A stretch of DNA of 64,000 nt from Comamonadaceae bacterium (GCA_947450645.1 CANFWH010000004.1:1-64000); one strand, 5' to 3'; shown: positions 51,225 to 61,179, numbered from the stretch's first letter. Numbers and translations: made by a program. Notes: generated by a model from the sequence alone, not told the origin.

Positions 51225-53312
51225 ATGAAGCAACTTTTTGTTTTTATTTGCTTGACGCTTATCGTGGCAAGCACAGCGTTTGGTCAAACCAAGCGAGGGG
51301 CAAGCGCACCTGTCACGCTCAATTTTGTTAATGCCGAAATAGAAGCCGTGGCTCGAACCATTGCCACGCTCACCAATCGCAACGTGGTGGTCGATCCACG
51401 CGTGAAAGGGCAACTTAATCTGTCCACCGAAAAACCTGTGAGTGGCGCAGAAGCGTTCAATCAATTTTTAAGTGCGCTGCGCTTGCAGGGCTTTACGGTG
51501 GTGGAGTCGGGCGGGCTCTATAAGGTTGTGCCCGAAGCCGATGCCAAGCTGCAAGGCGGCGAGAGCACGGTGGTTGCGCCAGGCGAGAGTAGCAAGAGCG
51601 CGGGTAATCAAATCGTCACCAAAATTTTTACGCTTAATTTTGAAAGCGCCAATAACCTTGTGCCGATTTTGCGGCCTTTGATTAGCCCCAACAACACGAT
51701 CAATGTGAGCACCAGCAGCAACGCGCTCATCATTACTGATTACAACGAAAACCTTTCGCGCATTGCTCGCATCATTGCTGCGCTCGATGTGGCGAGCGCC
51801 ACCGATCTTGAGATCATTCCGCTTAAAAACGGACTCGCAAACGACATGGCGCCGCTCTTGCTGCGCTTGCTCGAGTCCAGTAGCACGGTTGGCGCTGCGC
51901 CAGTGGGCGGTGCCGCCGACAGCGCATTTAAAACCACCATCGTGGCCGAGTCGCGTAGCAATGCCTTGATTGTGCGTGCTGCCAATCCTGCGCGTTTGTC
52001 GCTAGCTAAATCGCTGATTCGCCAGCTCGATCAACCTGCATCCAACGGCAATGGCGCGGCAGGCAACATTTATGTCGTGACGCTTAAAAATGCAGATGCC
52101 ACCAAGCTGGCGGTCACGCTGCGCGCGGCTTTGCAGGCCACGGCCTCAGGCGGCGGCGTGGGCATTGGCCTGGCAGGTAATACGGCGTCCACGGGCACGA
52201 CCAGCACCGCCTCTGGCAGCGCCGCTACAGCGCCGATTGCCGCCAGCGCTCAGCCCAGTACGGGAGGACAAATTCAGGCTGATCCTGCCACCAACTCACT
52301 CATCATCACGGCCTTAGAGCCGCAGTACCGCCAGCTTCGTGCGGTGATTGATAAGCTGGATGTGCGCCGTGCGCAGGTGTTTGTCGAGACTTTGATTGCC
52401 GAGGTCAATTCCAATAAAGCGGCGGCGTTTGGTGTGCAGTGGCAAGCGGCAATTGGTAACACGGGACTTGGCACTAATTTTGGCACGACGGGCAATTTAG
52501 CGACGATTACTGGCAACGTTGCAGCGGGTACGGCGAGTACTTTGAACCAAGGTTTTAACATTGGCGTGGTGCAAAAAATTGGTTCGAATAACCAACTAGG
52601 ATTTTTGGCCAACTTTTTAGAAACCACGGGAGATGGCAATGTGCTCTCTACGCCTAACTTGCTGACGCTGGATAACGAAGAAGCCAAAATTGTGGTCGGA
52701 CAAAACGTGCCCTTCCTCACAGGTCAATATACCAATAGCAGTAGCGGCAGCACGACCAATCCGTTTCAAACCATTGAGCGTAAAGACGTGGGCATTACGC
52801 TACGGGTGAGGCCGCAAATTAGCGAAAACGGCACGATCAAAATGACCATCTTTCAAGAGGTCTCCAGCGTCGATGCCACAACGATCAATTCAACCTCGGG
52901 TTTGACGACCAATAAGCGCTCGTTAGAGTCCAACGTCTTGGTTGAAGATGGCGCCGTGGTGGTGCTCGGCGGCCTCTTGCAAGACACGCAGTCCGATAGC
53001 CAAAGTCGCGTGCCTGGGTTGGCGAGCATCCCGCTTTTTGGCGCACTGTTTCGTAACGAAAACAAGAGTCGCGCCAAAACTAATTTGATGGTATTTTTGC
53101 GTCCTGTGATTGTGCGCGATGGTGCAAGCACCGAAGCACTCTCTTTGAAGCGTTACGAAAATATGCGCAGTTTGCAAACCGATCAAGTGGAGCAAGACAA
53201 AGCCAACTCACCGCGCTTTAACTTTGGCGTGCCTGTGTTGCCAGAGAGTAGTAATTTGCCGCTTAAAAATTCGCCGCTCATGCAAATGACGCCGCTTGCT
53301 CCAGCAAAATAA
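51225..53312 (+). CDS. gspD: type II secretion outer-membrane secretin GspD
   Basis: A 695-residue secretin forming the outer-membrane channel. A signal peptide (MKQLFVFICLTLIVASTAFG) precedes the N0 domain (VTLNFVNAEIEAVARTIATLTNRNVVVDPRVKG) and repeated N1-N3 domains. The secretin core includes LSTPNLLTLDNEEAKIVVGQNVPF, ERKDVGITLRVRPQISENGTI and VVVLGGLLQDTQSDSQSRVPGLASIPLFGALF. A Gly/Ser/Thr/Ala-rich insert near residues 305-345 interrupts N3, as in many GspD proteins. There is no obvious pilotin-binding S-domain. Confidence 0.97.
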   Translation: MKQLFVFICLTLIVASTAFGQTKRGASAPVTLNFVNAEIEAVARTIATLTNRNVVVDPRVKGQLNLSTEKPVSGAEAFNQFLSALRLQGFTVVESGGLYKVVPEADAKLQGGESTVVAPGESSKSAGNQIVTKIFTLNFESANNLVPILRPLISPNNTINVSTSSNALIITDYNENLSRIARIIAALDVASATDLEIIPLKNGLANDMAPLLLRLLESSSTVGAAPVGGAADSAFKTTIVAESRSNALIVRAANPARLSLAKSLIRQLDQPASNGNGAAGNIYVVTLKNADATKLAVTLRAALQATASGGGVGIGLAGNTASTGTTSTASGSAATAPIAASAQPSTGGQIQADPATNSLIITALEPQYRQLRAVIDKLDVRRAQVFVETLIAEVNSNKAAAFGVQWQAAIGNTGLGTNFGTTGNLATITGNVAAGTASTLNQGFNIGVVQKIGSNNQLGFLANFLETTGDGNVLSTPNLLTLDNEEAKIVVGQNVPFLTGQYTNSSSGSTTNPFQTIERKDVGITLRVRPQISENGTIKMTIFQEVSSVDATTINSTSGLTTNKRSLESNVLVEDGAVVVLGGLLQDTQSDSQSRVPGLASIPLFGALFRNENKSRAKTNLMVFLRPVIVRDGASTEALSLKRYENMRSLQTDQVEQDKANSPRFNFGVPVLPESSNLPLKNSPLMQMTPLAPAK

Positions 53313-53315
53313 TCC

Positions 53316-54710
53316 ATGCGTTACCCCCTGCCCTATGCTTTTGCTCGTGCTCAGCAGCTTTTGCTGGTCGATGATGGCGCACAGCTGATCCTGCTGCAAG
53401 GCTTGTCCAGCAAGGCTTCTGGCATATCGGAAGTGCGCCGTAAGTATGCGACGCAACATTTGGAAATCGCGCAATTGGGAGAGGCTGAACTCGCTCAGCG
53501 CATCAGCCAAGCCTACGCCAGTGGCGAGTCCAGCGCTCAGCAAGTAGTGAGCGAAGTGCAGTCCGACGCTGACCTCTCGCGCATGATGCAAGAGTTGCCA
53601 GCGGTGGAGGATTTGCTCGAGTCTGCAGGCGACGCGCCCATCATCCGAATGCTCAACGCGCTCCTCACGCAAGCCGCACGTGATGGCGCTAGCGACATTC
53701 ACATCGAGCCCTACGAGCGGCACTCGGTCGTGCGCTTTAGAGTGGACGGGGCTTTGCGCGAAGTCGTGCAGCCCAATCGCGCCTTGCACGCTGCACTCAT
53801 TTCGCGCCTCAAAATCATGGCGGAACTTGATATTGCCGAAAAGCGCTTGCCGCAAGATGGTCGTATCAGTCTGCGCATCGGCACTCGCGCGGTGGATGTG
53901 CGCGTTTCGACTTTGCCCTCAGCTTATGGCGAACGCGCCGTGCTGCGTTTGTTGGATAAATCCGAATCTAAACTTACGCTAGAAGCCGTCGGCATGCAAG
54001 GCGAAACGCTGCGTCGCTTCTTGCAACTCGTCAGTCAGCCGCACGGCATCATCTTAGTCACGGGCCCCACGGGGTCGGGCAAAACCACCACGCTGTACTC
54101 GGCGCTTGGCAAGCTGGATGCGCACTCCAGCAACATCATGACCGTGGAAGACCCCATCGAATATGAGCTTGCGGGCATTGGACAAACACAGGTCAACGCC
54201 AAAATTGATCTCGACTTTGCCAAGGCGCTGCGGGCTATTCTCAGACAAGACCCTGACGTCATCATGATTGGCGAGATCCGCGATTTTGAAACCGCGCAGA
54301 TTGCGATTCAAGCTTCGCTCACGGGGCATTTGGTGCTGGCGACCTTGCACACCAATGATGCGGCCAGCGCTGTCACCCGATTGATTGACATGGGCATTGA
54401 GCCGTTTTTACTCAGCTCATCGCTCTTAGGTGTGCTCGGGCAGCGCTTGGTGCGAAAGCTCTGCAAAGCCTGTGCTGGCGTGGGTTGCAGCCAATGCGCG
54501 GATACGGGTTACTCAGGCCGCACGGGCATCTTCGAGTTACTGACCACCGACGAAGCACTCAAAGCCCTCATTCACACCAGCGCTAGCGAAGCACATATTC
54601 GCGAGGCTGCCATCAAGGGCGGCATGGCGCTCATGCGCGAGGATGGCGAACGCTTGATTGCAAGAGGCGTGACCAGCCGCGAAGAGCTGGTTCGTGTGAC
54701 GAGAGACTAG
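53316..54710 (+). CDS. gspE: type II secretion ATPase GspE
   Basis: A 464-residue traffic ATPase that powers the pseudopilus. It has the Walker A motif [14 protein letters not shown] and Asp box/Walker [15 protein letters not shown]. The zinc-binding tetracysteine Cys383, Cys386, Cys391, Cys394 ([12 protein letters not shown]) is present. It starts 3 bp after gspD. A degenerate copy of the 26-bp repeat lies near the N-terminus (53395-53420). Confidence 0.96.
   Translation: MRYPLPYAFARAQQLLLVDDGAQLILLQGLSSKASGISEVRRKYATQHLEIAQLGEAELAQRISQAYASGESSAQQVVSEVQSDADLSRMMQELPAVEDLLESAGDAPIIRMLNALLTQAARDGASDIHIEPYERHSVVRFRVDGALREVVQPNRALHAALISRLKIMAELDIAEKRLPQDGRISLRIGTRAVDVRVSTLPSAYGERAVLRLLDKSESKLTLEAVGMQGETLRRFLQLVSQPHGIILVTGPTGSGKTTTLYSALGKLDAHSSNIMTVEDPIEYELAGIGQTQVNAKIDLDFAKALRAILRQDPDVIMIGEIRDFETAQIAIQASLTGHLVLATLHTNDAASAVTRLIDMGIEPFLLSSSLLGVLGQRLVRKLCKACAGVGCSQCADTGYSGRTGIFELLTTDEALKALIHTSASEAHIREAAIKGGMALMREDGERLIARGVTSREELVRVTRD
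53395..53420 (+). repeat. degenerate 26-bp repeat in gspE
   Basis: Left arm TGCAAGGC, core TTGTCCAGC, right arm AAGGCTTCT; the left arm deviates from the palindrome. Confidence 0.4.
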
Positions 54711-54725
54711 CGCGGGATTCTCAAA

Positions 54726-55949
54726 ATGCCCGCCTACCAATTCACCGCCTTAGAAGCTGACGGCAAAACCCGCAAGGGCATCATCGAAGCCGACACGGCA
54801 CGCGGTGCGCGTAGCAACCTCAGGGCGCAGTCGCTGATTCCGCTGGAAGTGAATGCGGTTGTTGGTGTATCGAACGCTAGTGCCAAGTCACAAGGCCTCT
54901 TCGCACCGCGCCGCGTGTTTGGTACCACCGCGCTTACGGTTTGGACGCGCCAGCTCGCAGGCCTTGTGGGCTCTGGCTTGCCGCTGGAGCGGGCATTGAC
55001 TGCGCTGGTGGACGAGTCTGAGAGCGAAGCCCAGCGCGGCTTGGTGGCGGCACTTAGGTCGGAAGTGAATGGCGGCTCGCCTTTTGCCACGGCGCTCGCG
55101 CAGCATCCGCGTGAGTTCTCGGATATCTACTGCGCCGTCATTGGCGCGGGCGAGCAAAGCGGCAACTTGGGCGAAGTCTTAAACAAGCTTGCCGACGATT
55201 TGGAAGAGCAGCAAACGCTACGCGCCAAGCTCATCGGCGCGGCGCTCTATCCCGCCATCGTGACTTTGATTGCCACTGTGATTGTGATTTTTTTAGTCAG
55301 CTATGTGGTGCCGCAAGTTGCCAGTGTGTTTGCAGGCAGCAAGCGCGCGCTGCCGTTTTTGACCGTGGCCATGCTCGGCATTAGCAGCTTCATCCGCAAC
55401 TGGGGATGGCTGCTACTCGTGGTGTTGGTACTGCTGGGAGCTTTGCTGCGTATGGCTTTGCGGGCAGATGCTTTCCGCGAGCGCTTTGATGCCGCGTGGC
55501 TGGAGTTGCCCCTGATTGGCAGACTCGCACGTGGTTACAACGCTGCTAGATTTAGCGGCACGCTGGCGATGCTCGCGTTAGCAGGTGTGCCGATTTTGCG
55601 CGGACTTCAGACGGCAGCGATGACGCTGTCGAATCGCGCTTTGCGCCGCGATGCGTTAGAAGCGCTGGTGCAAGTGCGCGAAGGAGCGACGCTGGCCAGT
55701 GCACTCTCCAAGCAAGGGCGCTTCCCAAGTCTTCTCGCAATGTTTGCGCGGTTGGGTGAGCAAACGGGGCAATTGCCCAAGATGTTAGACCACGCTGCCA
55801 AGCAGCTTGGTAACGATGTACAGCGCCGTGCAATGGGGCTTGCGACCATCCTAGAGCCGCTCTTGATTGTGGTGATGGGTGTGGTGGTGCTCCTCATCGT
55901 GCTGGCGGTGCTTCTCCCCATCATTCAAATGAATCAGTTTATGAAATGA
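54726..55949 (+). CDS. gspF: type II secretion inner-membrane platform protein GspF
   Basis: A 407-residue polytopic platform protein with two GspF domains (residues about 70-195 and 275-400). It opens with MPAYQFTALEADGKTRKGIIEADTARGARSNLR and contains GSGLPLERALTALVDESES, GEQSGNLGEVLNKLADDLEEQQTLRAKL and the matching second-half GEQTGQLPKMLDHAAKQLGNDVQRR. It is the last secretion gene, overlapping the 5'-nucleotidase gene by 4 bp. No prepilin peptidase (gspO) is in the window. Confidence 0.96.
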   Translation: MPAYQFTALEADGKTRKGIIEADTARGARSNLRAQSLIPLEVNAVVGVSNASAKSQGLFAPRRVFGTTALTVWTRQLAGLVGSGLPLERALTALVDESESEAQRGLVAALRSEVNGGSPFATALAQHPREFSDIYCAVIGAGEQSGNLGEVLNKLADDLEEQQTLRAKLIGAALYPAIVTLIATVIVIFLVSYVVPQVASVFAGSKRALPFLTVAMLGISSFIRNWGWLLLVVLVLLGALLRMALRADAFRERFDAAWLELPLIGRLARGYNAARFSGTLAMLALAGVPILRGLQTAAMTLSNRALRRDALEALVQVREGATLASALSKQGRFPSLLAMFARLGEQTGQLPKMLDHAAKQLGNDVQRRAMGLATILEPLLIVVMGVVVLLIVLAVLLPIIQMNQFMK

Positions 55950-56848
55950 AAAAATTAGTGGTCGCCATCTCCAGCCGTGCGCTCTTTGATTTTGAAGCGG
56001 AGAACACCGTCTTTGAAAACGACAACGACAAAGCCTATATGCGCCTTCAGCTTGATAAGCTGGAAGAGCCCGCCAAGCCTGGCGTGGCGTTCTCTTTGGT
56101 CAAAAAGTTGCTGTCGTTTAACCAAGCCGAAGATGGTTCTGCGCTTGCTGAGCCGCGTGTGGAAGTCGTGATTTTGTCGCGCAACGATCCTGTCTCTGGG
56201 ATGCGCGTATTCCGTTCGGCGCAGCACTATGGGCTCAACATCCAACGTGGCACGTTTACCAAAGGCGAAGCGCCGTGGCGTTACTTGAAACCACTACACG
56301 CTAACCTTTTTTTGTCTGTGAACTTAGAAGACGTTCGCGCTGCGCTCAATGCTGGCGTGCCCGCCGCGCAGGTGTATCCGCTGTCCAAGCTGGCAAGCGC
56401 TGCGCATCCGCTAGAAGTTCGCATTGCATTTGACGGCGATGCGGTGTTGTTCTCCGACGAGGCGGAGCAAGTTTTTCAAGCTGAAGGTTTGGCTGCTTTT
56501 CAAAAACACGAAAAGGCAAAAGCCTTGCAGCCCTTATCCGCTGGGCCTTTCAAGCCACTCTTAGAGGCGCTGCATCATTTGCAGGCCGTCGGCAACAAGC
56601 ACATGCGATTGCGTACGGCGCTGGTCACGGCACGTAGCGCACCCGCACATGAACGCGCGATTCGCACCTTGATGAGTTGGAACATCGAAGTAGATGAAGC
56701 CATGTTTTTAGGTGGCCTTGCCAAGGGCGAGTTCCTGCGCGAGTTTGAACCCGATTTTTTCTTTGACGATCAAACTCGCCATGTGACGGCGGCTTCCGAG
56801 CATGTGCCCTCGGGTCATGTGGCGAGCGGCATTACGAACAAAAATTAA
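55946..56848 (+). CDS. cytosolic 5'-nucleotidase (PF06189-type)
   Basis: A 300-residue protein of the 5'-nucleotidase family related to cytosolic nucleotidase I. Its sequence includes LVVAISSRALFDFEAENTVFE, VILSRNDPVSGMRVFRSAQHYGL, RIAFDGDAVLFSDEAE (the Asp-containing HAD-like core), RTALVTARSAPAHERAIRTLMSW and PDFFFDDQTRHV. It probably dephosphorylates nucleoside monophosphates. It overlaps gspF by 4 bp, so it is cotranscribed with the secretion genes without obvious functional connection. Confidence 0.85.
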   Translation: MKKLVVAISSRALFDFEAENTVFENDNDKAYMRLQLDKLEEPAKPGVAFSLVKKLLSFNQAEDGSALAEPRVEVVILSRNDPVSGMRVFRSAQHYGLNIQRGTFTKGEAPWRYLKPLHANLFLSVNLEDVRAALNAGVPAAQVYPLSKLASAAHPLEVRIAFDGDAVLFSDEAEQVFQAEGLAAFQKHEKAKALQPLSAGPFKPLLEALHHLQAVGNKHMRLRTALVTARSAPAHERAIRTLMSWNIEVDEAMFLGGLAKGEFLREFEPDFFFDDQTRHVTAASEHVPSGHVASGITNKN

Positions 56849-56864
56849 TTTTTAAGGAGTCGAT

Positions 56865-57185
56865 ATGAAGCGTATTTTTTTAATTTTGGCGCTCTTGCCT
56901 GTTCTCGTTTTTGCGCAGGCCACCAAGGTTGGCTCCGATATGGCGGGTGCGCCTGGCAGCAACCCGCGTGCGAGTTTAGATGCGCGCATCAACCGACTCG
57001 ACTTGAATCACGACGGCATGATTAGCCGTGAGGAAGCCAGTGGCTATCCCAAGCTGGCAAAGGCTTTCAACCGTATTGACGTGAATAAAGATGGCCAGTT
57101 ATCACGCGATGAGTTGATGGCGTTTAGAGATAAAGCCAAAGCAATGCGCGCTGCCAAAAAAGGCACGACCGCGCCAGCTAACTAA
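56865..57185 (+). CDS. small exported EF-hand protein
   Basis: A 106-residue protein with a signal peptide ([18 protein letters not shown]) and two canonical EF-hand loops, [12 protein letters not shown] (residues 46-57) and [12 protein letters not shown] (72-83), each with the Asp/Asn ligands and bidentate Glu. It is predicted to be a periplasmic or secreted calcium-binding protein. A strong Shine-Dalgarno AAGGAG precedes ATG 56865. It lies at the end of the secretion operon and overlaps queC by 4 bp convergently. Confidence 0.85.
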   Translation: MKRIFLILALLPVLVFAQATKVGSDMAGAPGSNPRASLDARINRLDLNHDGMISREEASGYPKLAKAFNRIDVNKDGQLSRDELMAFRDKAKAMRAAKKGTTAPAN

Positions 57186-57907
57186 GCGGTAGTTTTATAT
57201 TTATTCCAGCCCTTGCCGCGCAAATCGCAAGCGGGGCAGGTTGTTTTTTGCCCGAGTTCGCAGCCATAGCCCCAATCATGGCGATGCACACGATCCCCCA
57301 AATAGCAGGTGTGCGTGTGCTCCACAATCAAATCCACCAAGACTTTGCCGCCTAAGTCTTCGGCTAGTTGCCACGTCTGGGCTTTGTCAATCCACATCAG
57401 CGGCGTCTCGATTAAAAAGCGCTTGTCCATGCCCAAACTGAGCGCAATTTGCATGGCCTTCATGGTGTCGTCGCGGCAATCGGGGTAGCCCGAAAAATCG
57501 GTTTCGCACACGCCCGTCACAATGACTTGCAGACCGCGCCGATACGCCAATGCTGCCGCAAAGGTGAGGAACAGCAAGTTGCGTCCTGGCACAAACGTAT
57601 TGGGCAGCCCCGAGGCTTCCATTTCAAACGCCACATCGCGCGTGAGTGAGCAGTCGCTAATTTGCCCAAGCAGCGCCATATCAAACTGATGATCGTCGCC
57701 AAGCTTGTGCGCCCAGTGCGGGAATTGCTTTTTTATTTCAGCTAGCACCGTCAATCGGCAATCGAGCTCCACGCGGTGGCGCTGCCCGTAGTCGAACGCG
57801 AGCGTCTCCACTCGGTCATATTTGGAGAGTGCTTCGGCCAAGCACGTGGTGGAATCTTGCCCGCCAGAAAACAGAACAAGCGCCGCAGTATGTAATTTGT
57901 TTTGCAT
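57182..57907 (-). CDS. queC: 7-cyano-7-deazaguanine synthase QueC
   Basis: A 241-residue ATP-dependent enzyme making preQ0, a precursor of queuosine in tRNA. The PP-loop SGGQDS is at residues 14-19, and the zinc cysteines are Cys201, Cys216, Cys224 and Cys227. Other queuosine genes (queD, queE, queF) are not in the window. It diverges from mnmA with 17 bp between start codons. Confidence 0.96.
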   Translation of the reverse strand: MQNKLHTAALVLFSGGQDSTTCLAEALSKYDRVETLAFDYGQRHRVELDCRLTVLAEIKKQFPHWAHKLGDDHQFDMALLGQISDCSLTRDVAFEMEASGLPNTFVPGRNLLFLTFAAALAYRRGLQVIVTGVCETDFSGYPDCRDDTMKAMQIALSLGMDKRFLIETPLMWIDKAQTWQLAEDLGGKVLVDLIVEHTHTCYLGDRVHRHDWGYGCELGQKTTCPACDLRGKGWNKYKTTA

Positions 57908-57924
57908 GGGTACAATTTTCCACT

Positions 57925-59052
57925 ATGACGGACCAACAAAAACAAAATACAAAAACACGCGTTGTCGTGGGTCTTTCGGGTGGTGTGGACTCCGCCGTGA
58001 CGGCGTACTTGCTGAAAAAACAAGGCTACGAGGTCATTGGCATCTTCATGAAAAACTGGGAGGGCGACGATGACGACGAGTTCTGCTCGTCCAATATCGA
58101 CTTCGTCGATGCCGCTGCCGTAGCCGATGTGCTGGGCATCGAGATCGAGCACGTCAACTTTGCAGCCGAATACAAAGACCGCGTGTTTGCCGAGTTTTTG
58201 CGCGAGTACAGCACGGGGCGTACGCCCAATCCCGACATTTTGTGCAACGCCGAAATCAAGTTCAAAGCTTTCCTCGATCACGCCATGCGACTGGGTGCAG
58301 AGAAGATTGCCACAGGGCACTACGCCCGCGTGCGCTTGAACGAGACGACCCGCAAATACGAGCTGCTCAAAGGACTCGATAACACCAAAGACCAGAGCTA
58401 CTTTTTGCATCGCCTCAATCAAGCGCAGCTCAGCAAAACGCTATTCCCCGTGGGCGAGCTGCACAAGACGGCGGTGCGCCGCATCGCGGACGAAATCGGT
58501 TTACCCAACGCGAAGAAGAAGGACTCGACAGGCATTTGTTTTATTGGCGAGCGGCCGTTCCGCGAGTTTCTCAATCGCTACATCGCGAACCAACCAGGCA
58601 AGATTAAAGACGAGACGGGTCGCACCGTTGGCCAGCACGTCGGGCTGTCGTTTTATACGCTGGGACAGCGTCAAGGACTCGGTATTGGCGGCGTGAAGGG
58701 CGCGCCCGAAGTGCCGTGGTTTGTGGCGCGAAAGGACATGGCAAGCAACACGCTGATTGCCGTGCAAGGGCACGACCATCCGCTACTACTCTCGCACAAA
58801 CTCACGGCGCTGGATACCAGCTGGGTGGCAGGCGAGCCGCCAGTAGCAGGTAACTATGCAGCCAAAACGCGTTATCGGCAAGCAGATGCGGCGTGCGCAT
58901 TCGGCACTGCTGGAAGCCTTACCCAGCAAGGCTTTGCGCTTGATTTTAAAGATGCGCAGTGGGCGGTGACACCAGGTCAATCTGCTGTGCTGTATGACGG
59001 CGAGGTGTGCCTAGGTGGCGGGGTTATTGAAAGTCAAACACAGGCGCATTGA
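57925..59052 (+). CDS. mnmA: tRNA-specific 2-thiouridylase MnmA
   Basis: A 375-residue enzyme that thiolates C2 of U34 in tRNA, acting on the same base as MnmE. The PP-loop SGGVDS is at residues 18-23, and the catalytic cysteines are Cys107 ([10 protein letters not shown]) and Cys205 ([10 protein letters not shown]). The frame is open back to 57829, antisense to queC, but ATG 57925 is the sensible start. A copy of the 26-bp repeat lies at 58911-58936. It overlaps the convergent exported-protein gene by 29 bp. Confidence 0.96.
   Translation: MTDQQKQNTKTRVVVGLSGGVDSAVTAYLLKKQGYEVIGIFMKNWEGDDDDEFCSSNIDFVDAAAVADVLGIEIEHVNFAAEYKDRVFAEFLREYSTGRTPNPDILCNAEIKFKAFLDHAMRLGAEKIATGHYARVRLNETTRKYELLKGLDNTKDQSYFLHRLNQAQLSKTLFPVGELHKTAVRRIADEIGLPNAKKKDSTGICFIGERPFREFLNRYIANQPGKIKDETGRTVGQHVGLSFYTLGQRQGLGIGGVKGAPEVPWFVARKDMASNTLIAVQGHDHPLLLSHKLTALDTSWVAGEPPVAGNYAAKTRYRQADAACAFGTAGSLTQQGFALDFKDAQWAVTPGQSAVLYDGEVCLGGGVIESQTQAH
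58911..58936 (+). repeat. 26-bp palindromic repeat in mnmA
   Basis: Left arm TGGAAGCC, core TTACCCAGC, right arm AAGGCTTTG(C); encodes about residues 329-338 (GSLTQQGFA). Confidence 0.6.
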
Positions 59053-59665
59053 TGCCGCAAGCGCCGCCGCCTGAGCCAACCTTGTTGGCCGTGTTCACAA
59101 TAAATTTTGAGCTCACATTGCCCAAGACCACCAACGGATTCGCGATCTTAATGCCATTGGTGCTAGCAGTATTTGCAGGCTGTAAAAAGGCATTGCTGCC
59201 TGTGCCTGAGTTGGCATTGGTCGTTAAATACAGGTAAACAATGTCAACGCTAGGGACAGTGCCCGTCCCCGTGCAAGCCGTCGTCACGCCCGAATTAGGC
59301 GCACTCATGTTACTGGTGTTGGTACAAACATCGGTTGTGTATTGTGTGCCTGCAGCGCATGACGCGCCCGCAGCGGCAACGGGCGTGAACACAATGTTGT
59401 CCGACATTTTGATGATCACGCAGTTGTAGGTGCCATCGGGCGGGTTGGTTGGCGAGCCGCTGCTGCCTAGCGTCGGATTGGAAATGAAGTCAAGCAGGGT
59501 CGGTGCTGCATTACTAAAAATGGTGATGGGGCTGGTGCAGAACGGACTAGTGGATACCATGACGCCATAGACCGATAGCTTGAGCAAGCTTGCGCTTGTT
59601 GTTTGAGCCATGGACTGAGCGGCAAAAAAAGACAAGCTTAAAAAAAGCAATTTCAAGGATTTCAT
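59024..59665 (-). CDS. exported Ser/Thr/Asn-rich protein of unknown function
   Basis: A 213-residue protein I do not recognise. The signal peptide is [20 protein letters not shown] (cleavage likely after SMA or MAQ). The mature part is low in charge, rich in Ser, Thr, Ala, Asn and Gly, and has several cysteines (for example SPFCTSP, TYNCVII, GASCAAG, DVCTN, TACTG, GACGIN), compatible with disulfides in a secreted protein. The Shine-Dalgarno GGAGC lies about 8 bp before ATG. It follows a 38-codon lipoprotein gene by 25 bp. As an extracytoplasmic product it could be a T2SS substrate, but nothing shows this directly. Confidence 0.7.
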   Translation of the reverse strand: MKSLKLLFLSLSFFAAQSMAQTTSASLLKLSVYGVMVSTSPFCTSPITIFSNAAPTLLDFISNPTLGSSGSPTNPPDGTYNCVIIKMSDNIVFTPVAAAGASCAAGTQYTTDVCTNTSNMSAPNSGVTTACTGTGTVPSVDIVYLYLTTNANSGTGSNAFLQPANTASTNGIKIANPLVVLGNVSSKFIVNTANKVGSGGGACGINAPVFDFQ

Positions 59666-59690
59666 GATCGTGCTCCGAGTGATAAAAGGG

Positions 59691-59807
59691 TTAACTACCA
59701 GCGCCAGTAACGGTCATCTTGTCAGCGGAAGCACCGCCGCCGCCGCAAGCGACCACTGTGAGCATTAAAAATGCGGCGCACAAAATGGCTTTTAAAACTT
59801 GCTTCAT
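59691..59807 (-). CDS. small putative lipoprotein, 38 aa
   Basis: The minus-strand frame from ATG (59807-59805) to TAA encodes MKQVLKAILCAAFLMLTVVA followed by CGGGGASADKMTVTGAGS. The lipobox-like TVVAC would make Cys21 the lipidated residue after a normal signal sequence, leaving an 18-residue mature peptide. A strong Shine-Dalgarno (AAAGGAGA) sits 5-6 bp before the start, which is the main reason to believe it is translated. It lies upstream of, and probably cotranscribed with, the exported Ser/Thr-rich protein. Confidence 0.65.
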   Translation of the reverse strand: MKQVLKAILCAAFLMLTVVACGGGGASADKMTVTGAGS

Positions 59808-59835
59808 GAGGTCTCCTTTAGGACGTTACGGACAC

Positions 59836-61167
59836 TTATACCGTATCAGACTGACGAGACCAAGGCGCAATAGCTTTAAAGCGCTGGATGTACTCTGGTG
59901 TGAGCCAAAAAATGTAGCCCGTGAATGCGGCGTTGGCAACGCCTACCAGCAAAAAGATTTGCGGAATCGTTGCGCCTAGCGACAGCAAAGCACCCGCCAT
60001 GATGGAGCTGACGATCATGAAAAACGCATTCAAGATATTGTTGGCCGCAATGATGCGTGCGCGGTGTGACGGGTCGGTGCGTAGTTGCACCAGTGCATAC
60101 ATCGGCACGCTGTAAAGCCCGGCAAATAAAGCCAGCAAAGCCAAATCTGCCATCACGCGCCAGTGATAGGACAGTGCAGCAAAAGTTGCAATACCCATCT
60201 CGCTAGACGGTGGCAGCGCATGCGCTGCAAAGTAAAAATCGATTGCAAACACGCTCATGCCGATCGCACCAAAAGGAACCAGACCCATCTCGACATGGCG
60301 CTTGGACAGCACTTCGCACAGTAGCGAACCCACGCCAATGCCAATGGAAAACACGACGAGCAAGAGCGACGCGACGTTTGCGTCGCCGTGCAAGACATCT
60401 TTAGCAAGACTTGGAAATTGACCCAAAAACACCGCGCCAAAAAACCACATCCAACTGATGCCCAGCAAAGAGCGGAACACAACGATGTTGCTGTGCGCGA
60501 GTTTTAAATTCTTCATCGTCTCGGAGATGGGATTCCAGTTCATCACCAAATCAGGGTCGGTGGAGGGTGCGCTGGGTATCGCCTGCGCGGCCATGCGTCC
60601 CAGCACCGCCAAGGCGATGCAGGCCACAGCCACAGCGGTGTGTCCCACTTCGGGCAGGGCGACGAGTACGCCGCCCACAATGTTGCCAAGCAAGATGGCG
60701 ACGAATGTGCCCATCTCCACAACGCCATTGCCGCCCGTGATTTCGCGCTCATTCAAAACTTGCGGGATATAGGCAAACTTGACTGGGCCAAACAGCGTAG
60801 AGTGCAAGCCCATCAAAAACACGCAGATCAAGAGCACAACAACGTGGTTGGCATAAAAGCCATAAGCGCCTAGCAGCATGATGGCGATCTCTAGGTTTTT
60901 GACAAAGCGAAAGACGGCAGCCTTATCCAGCTTGTCCGCCAATTGACCGCTGGTGGCAGAGAACAAAACAAACGGCAAGATGAACACAGCACCAATCACC
61001 AGCCCCGCAAGCGTGGACGGCAACCACGACACGCTAAGTTGATACGTCACCATGACGGTGAGCGCAAATTTAAACAAGTTATCGTTCGCCGCACCTGCAA
61101 ACTGCGTCCAAAAAAAAGGCGCGAAGCGGCGTTGTTTGAGGAGATCGAATTGGTTGGGGTTGGACAT
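59836..61167 (-). CDS. MFS transporter, LplT-like
   Basis: A 443-residue major facilitator with 12 predicted membrane segments. It begins RRFAPFFWTQFAGAANDNLFKFALTVMVTYQL and contains SGQLADKLDKAAVFRFVKNLEIAIMLLGAYGFY and LHSTLFGPVKFAYIPQVLNEREITGGNGVVEMGTF. These are strongly reminiscent of LplT, the lysophospholipid flippase, and of the MFS part of MFS-acyltransferase fusions. No acyltransferase domain or aas gene is attached here, so the substrate is uncertain. Confidence 0.85.
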   Translation of the reverse strand: MSNPNQFDLLKQRRFAPFFWTQFAGAANDNLFKFALTVMVTYQLSVSWLPSTLAGLVIGAVFILPFVLFSATSGQLADKLDKAAVFRFVKNLEIAIMLLGAYGFYANHVVVLLICVFLMGLHSTLFGPVKFAYIPQVLNEREITGGNGVVEMGTFVAILLGNIVGGVLVALPEVGHTAVAVACIALAVLGRMAAQAIPSAPSTDPDLVMNWNPISETMKNLKLAHSNIVVFRSLLGISWMWFFGAVFLGQFPSLAKDVLHGDANVASLLLVVFSIGIGVGSLLCEVLSKRHVEMGLVPFGAIGMSVFAIDFYFAAHALPPSSEMGIATFAALSYHWRVMADLALLALFAGLYSVPMYALVQLRTDPSHRARIIAANNILNAFFMIVSSIMAGALLSLGATIPQIFLLVGVANAAFTGYIFWLTPEYIQRFKAIAPWSRQSDTV

Positions 61168-61179
61168 TTAAGATTCCTT

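Noticed and set aside
53208-53855. 215-codon minus-strand open frame opposite gspE/gspD
   Set aside because: It lies wholly antisense to conserved secretion genes and has no recognisable domain; a codon-bias shadow.
60904-60925. Partial repeat (core TTATCCAGC) in the MFS gene
   Set aside because: The right arm is missing; the peptide DKLDKA is expected in this family.
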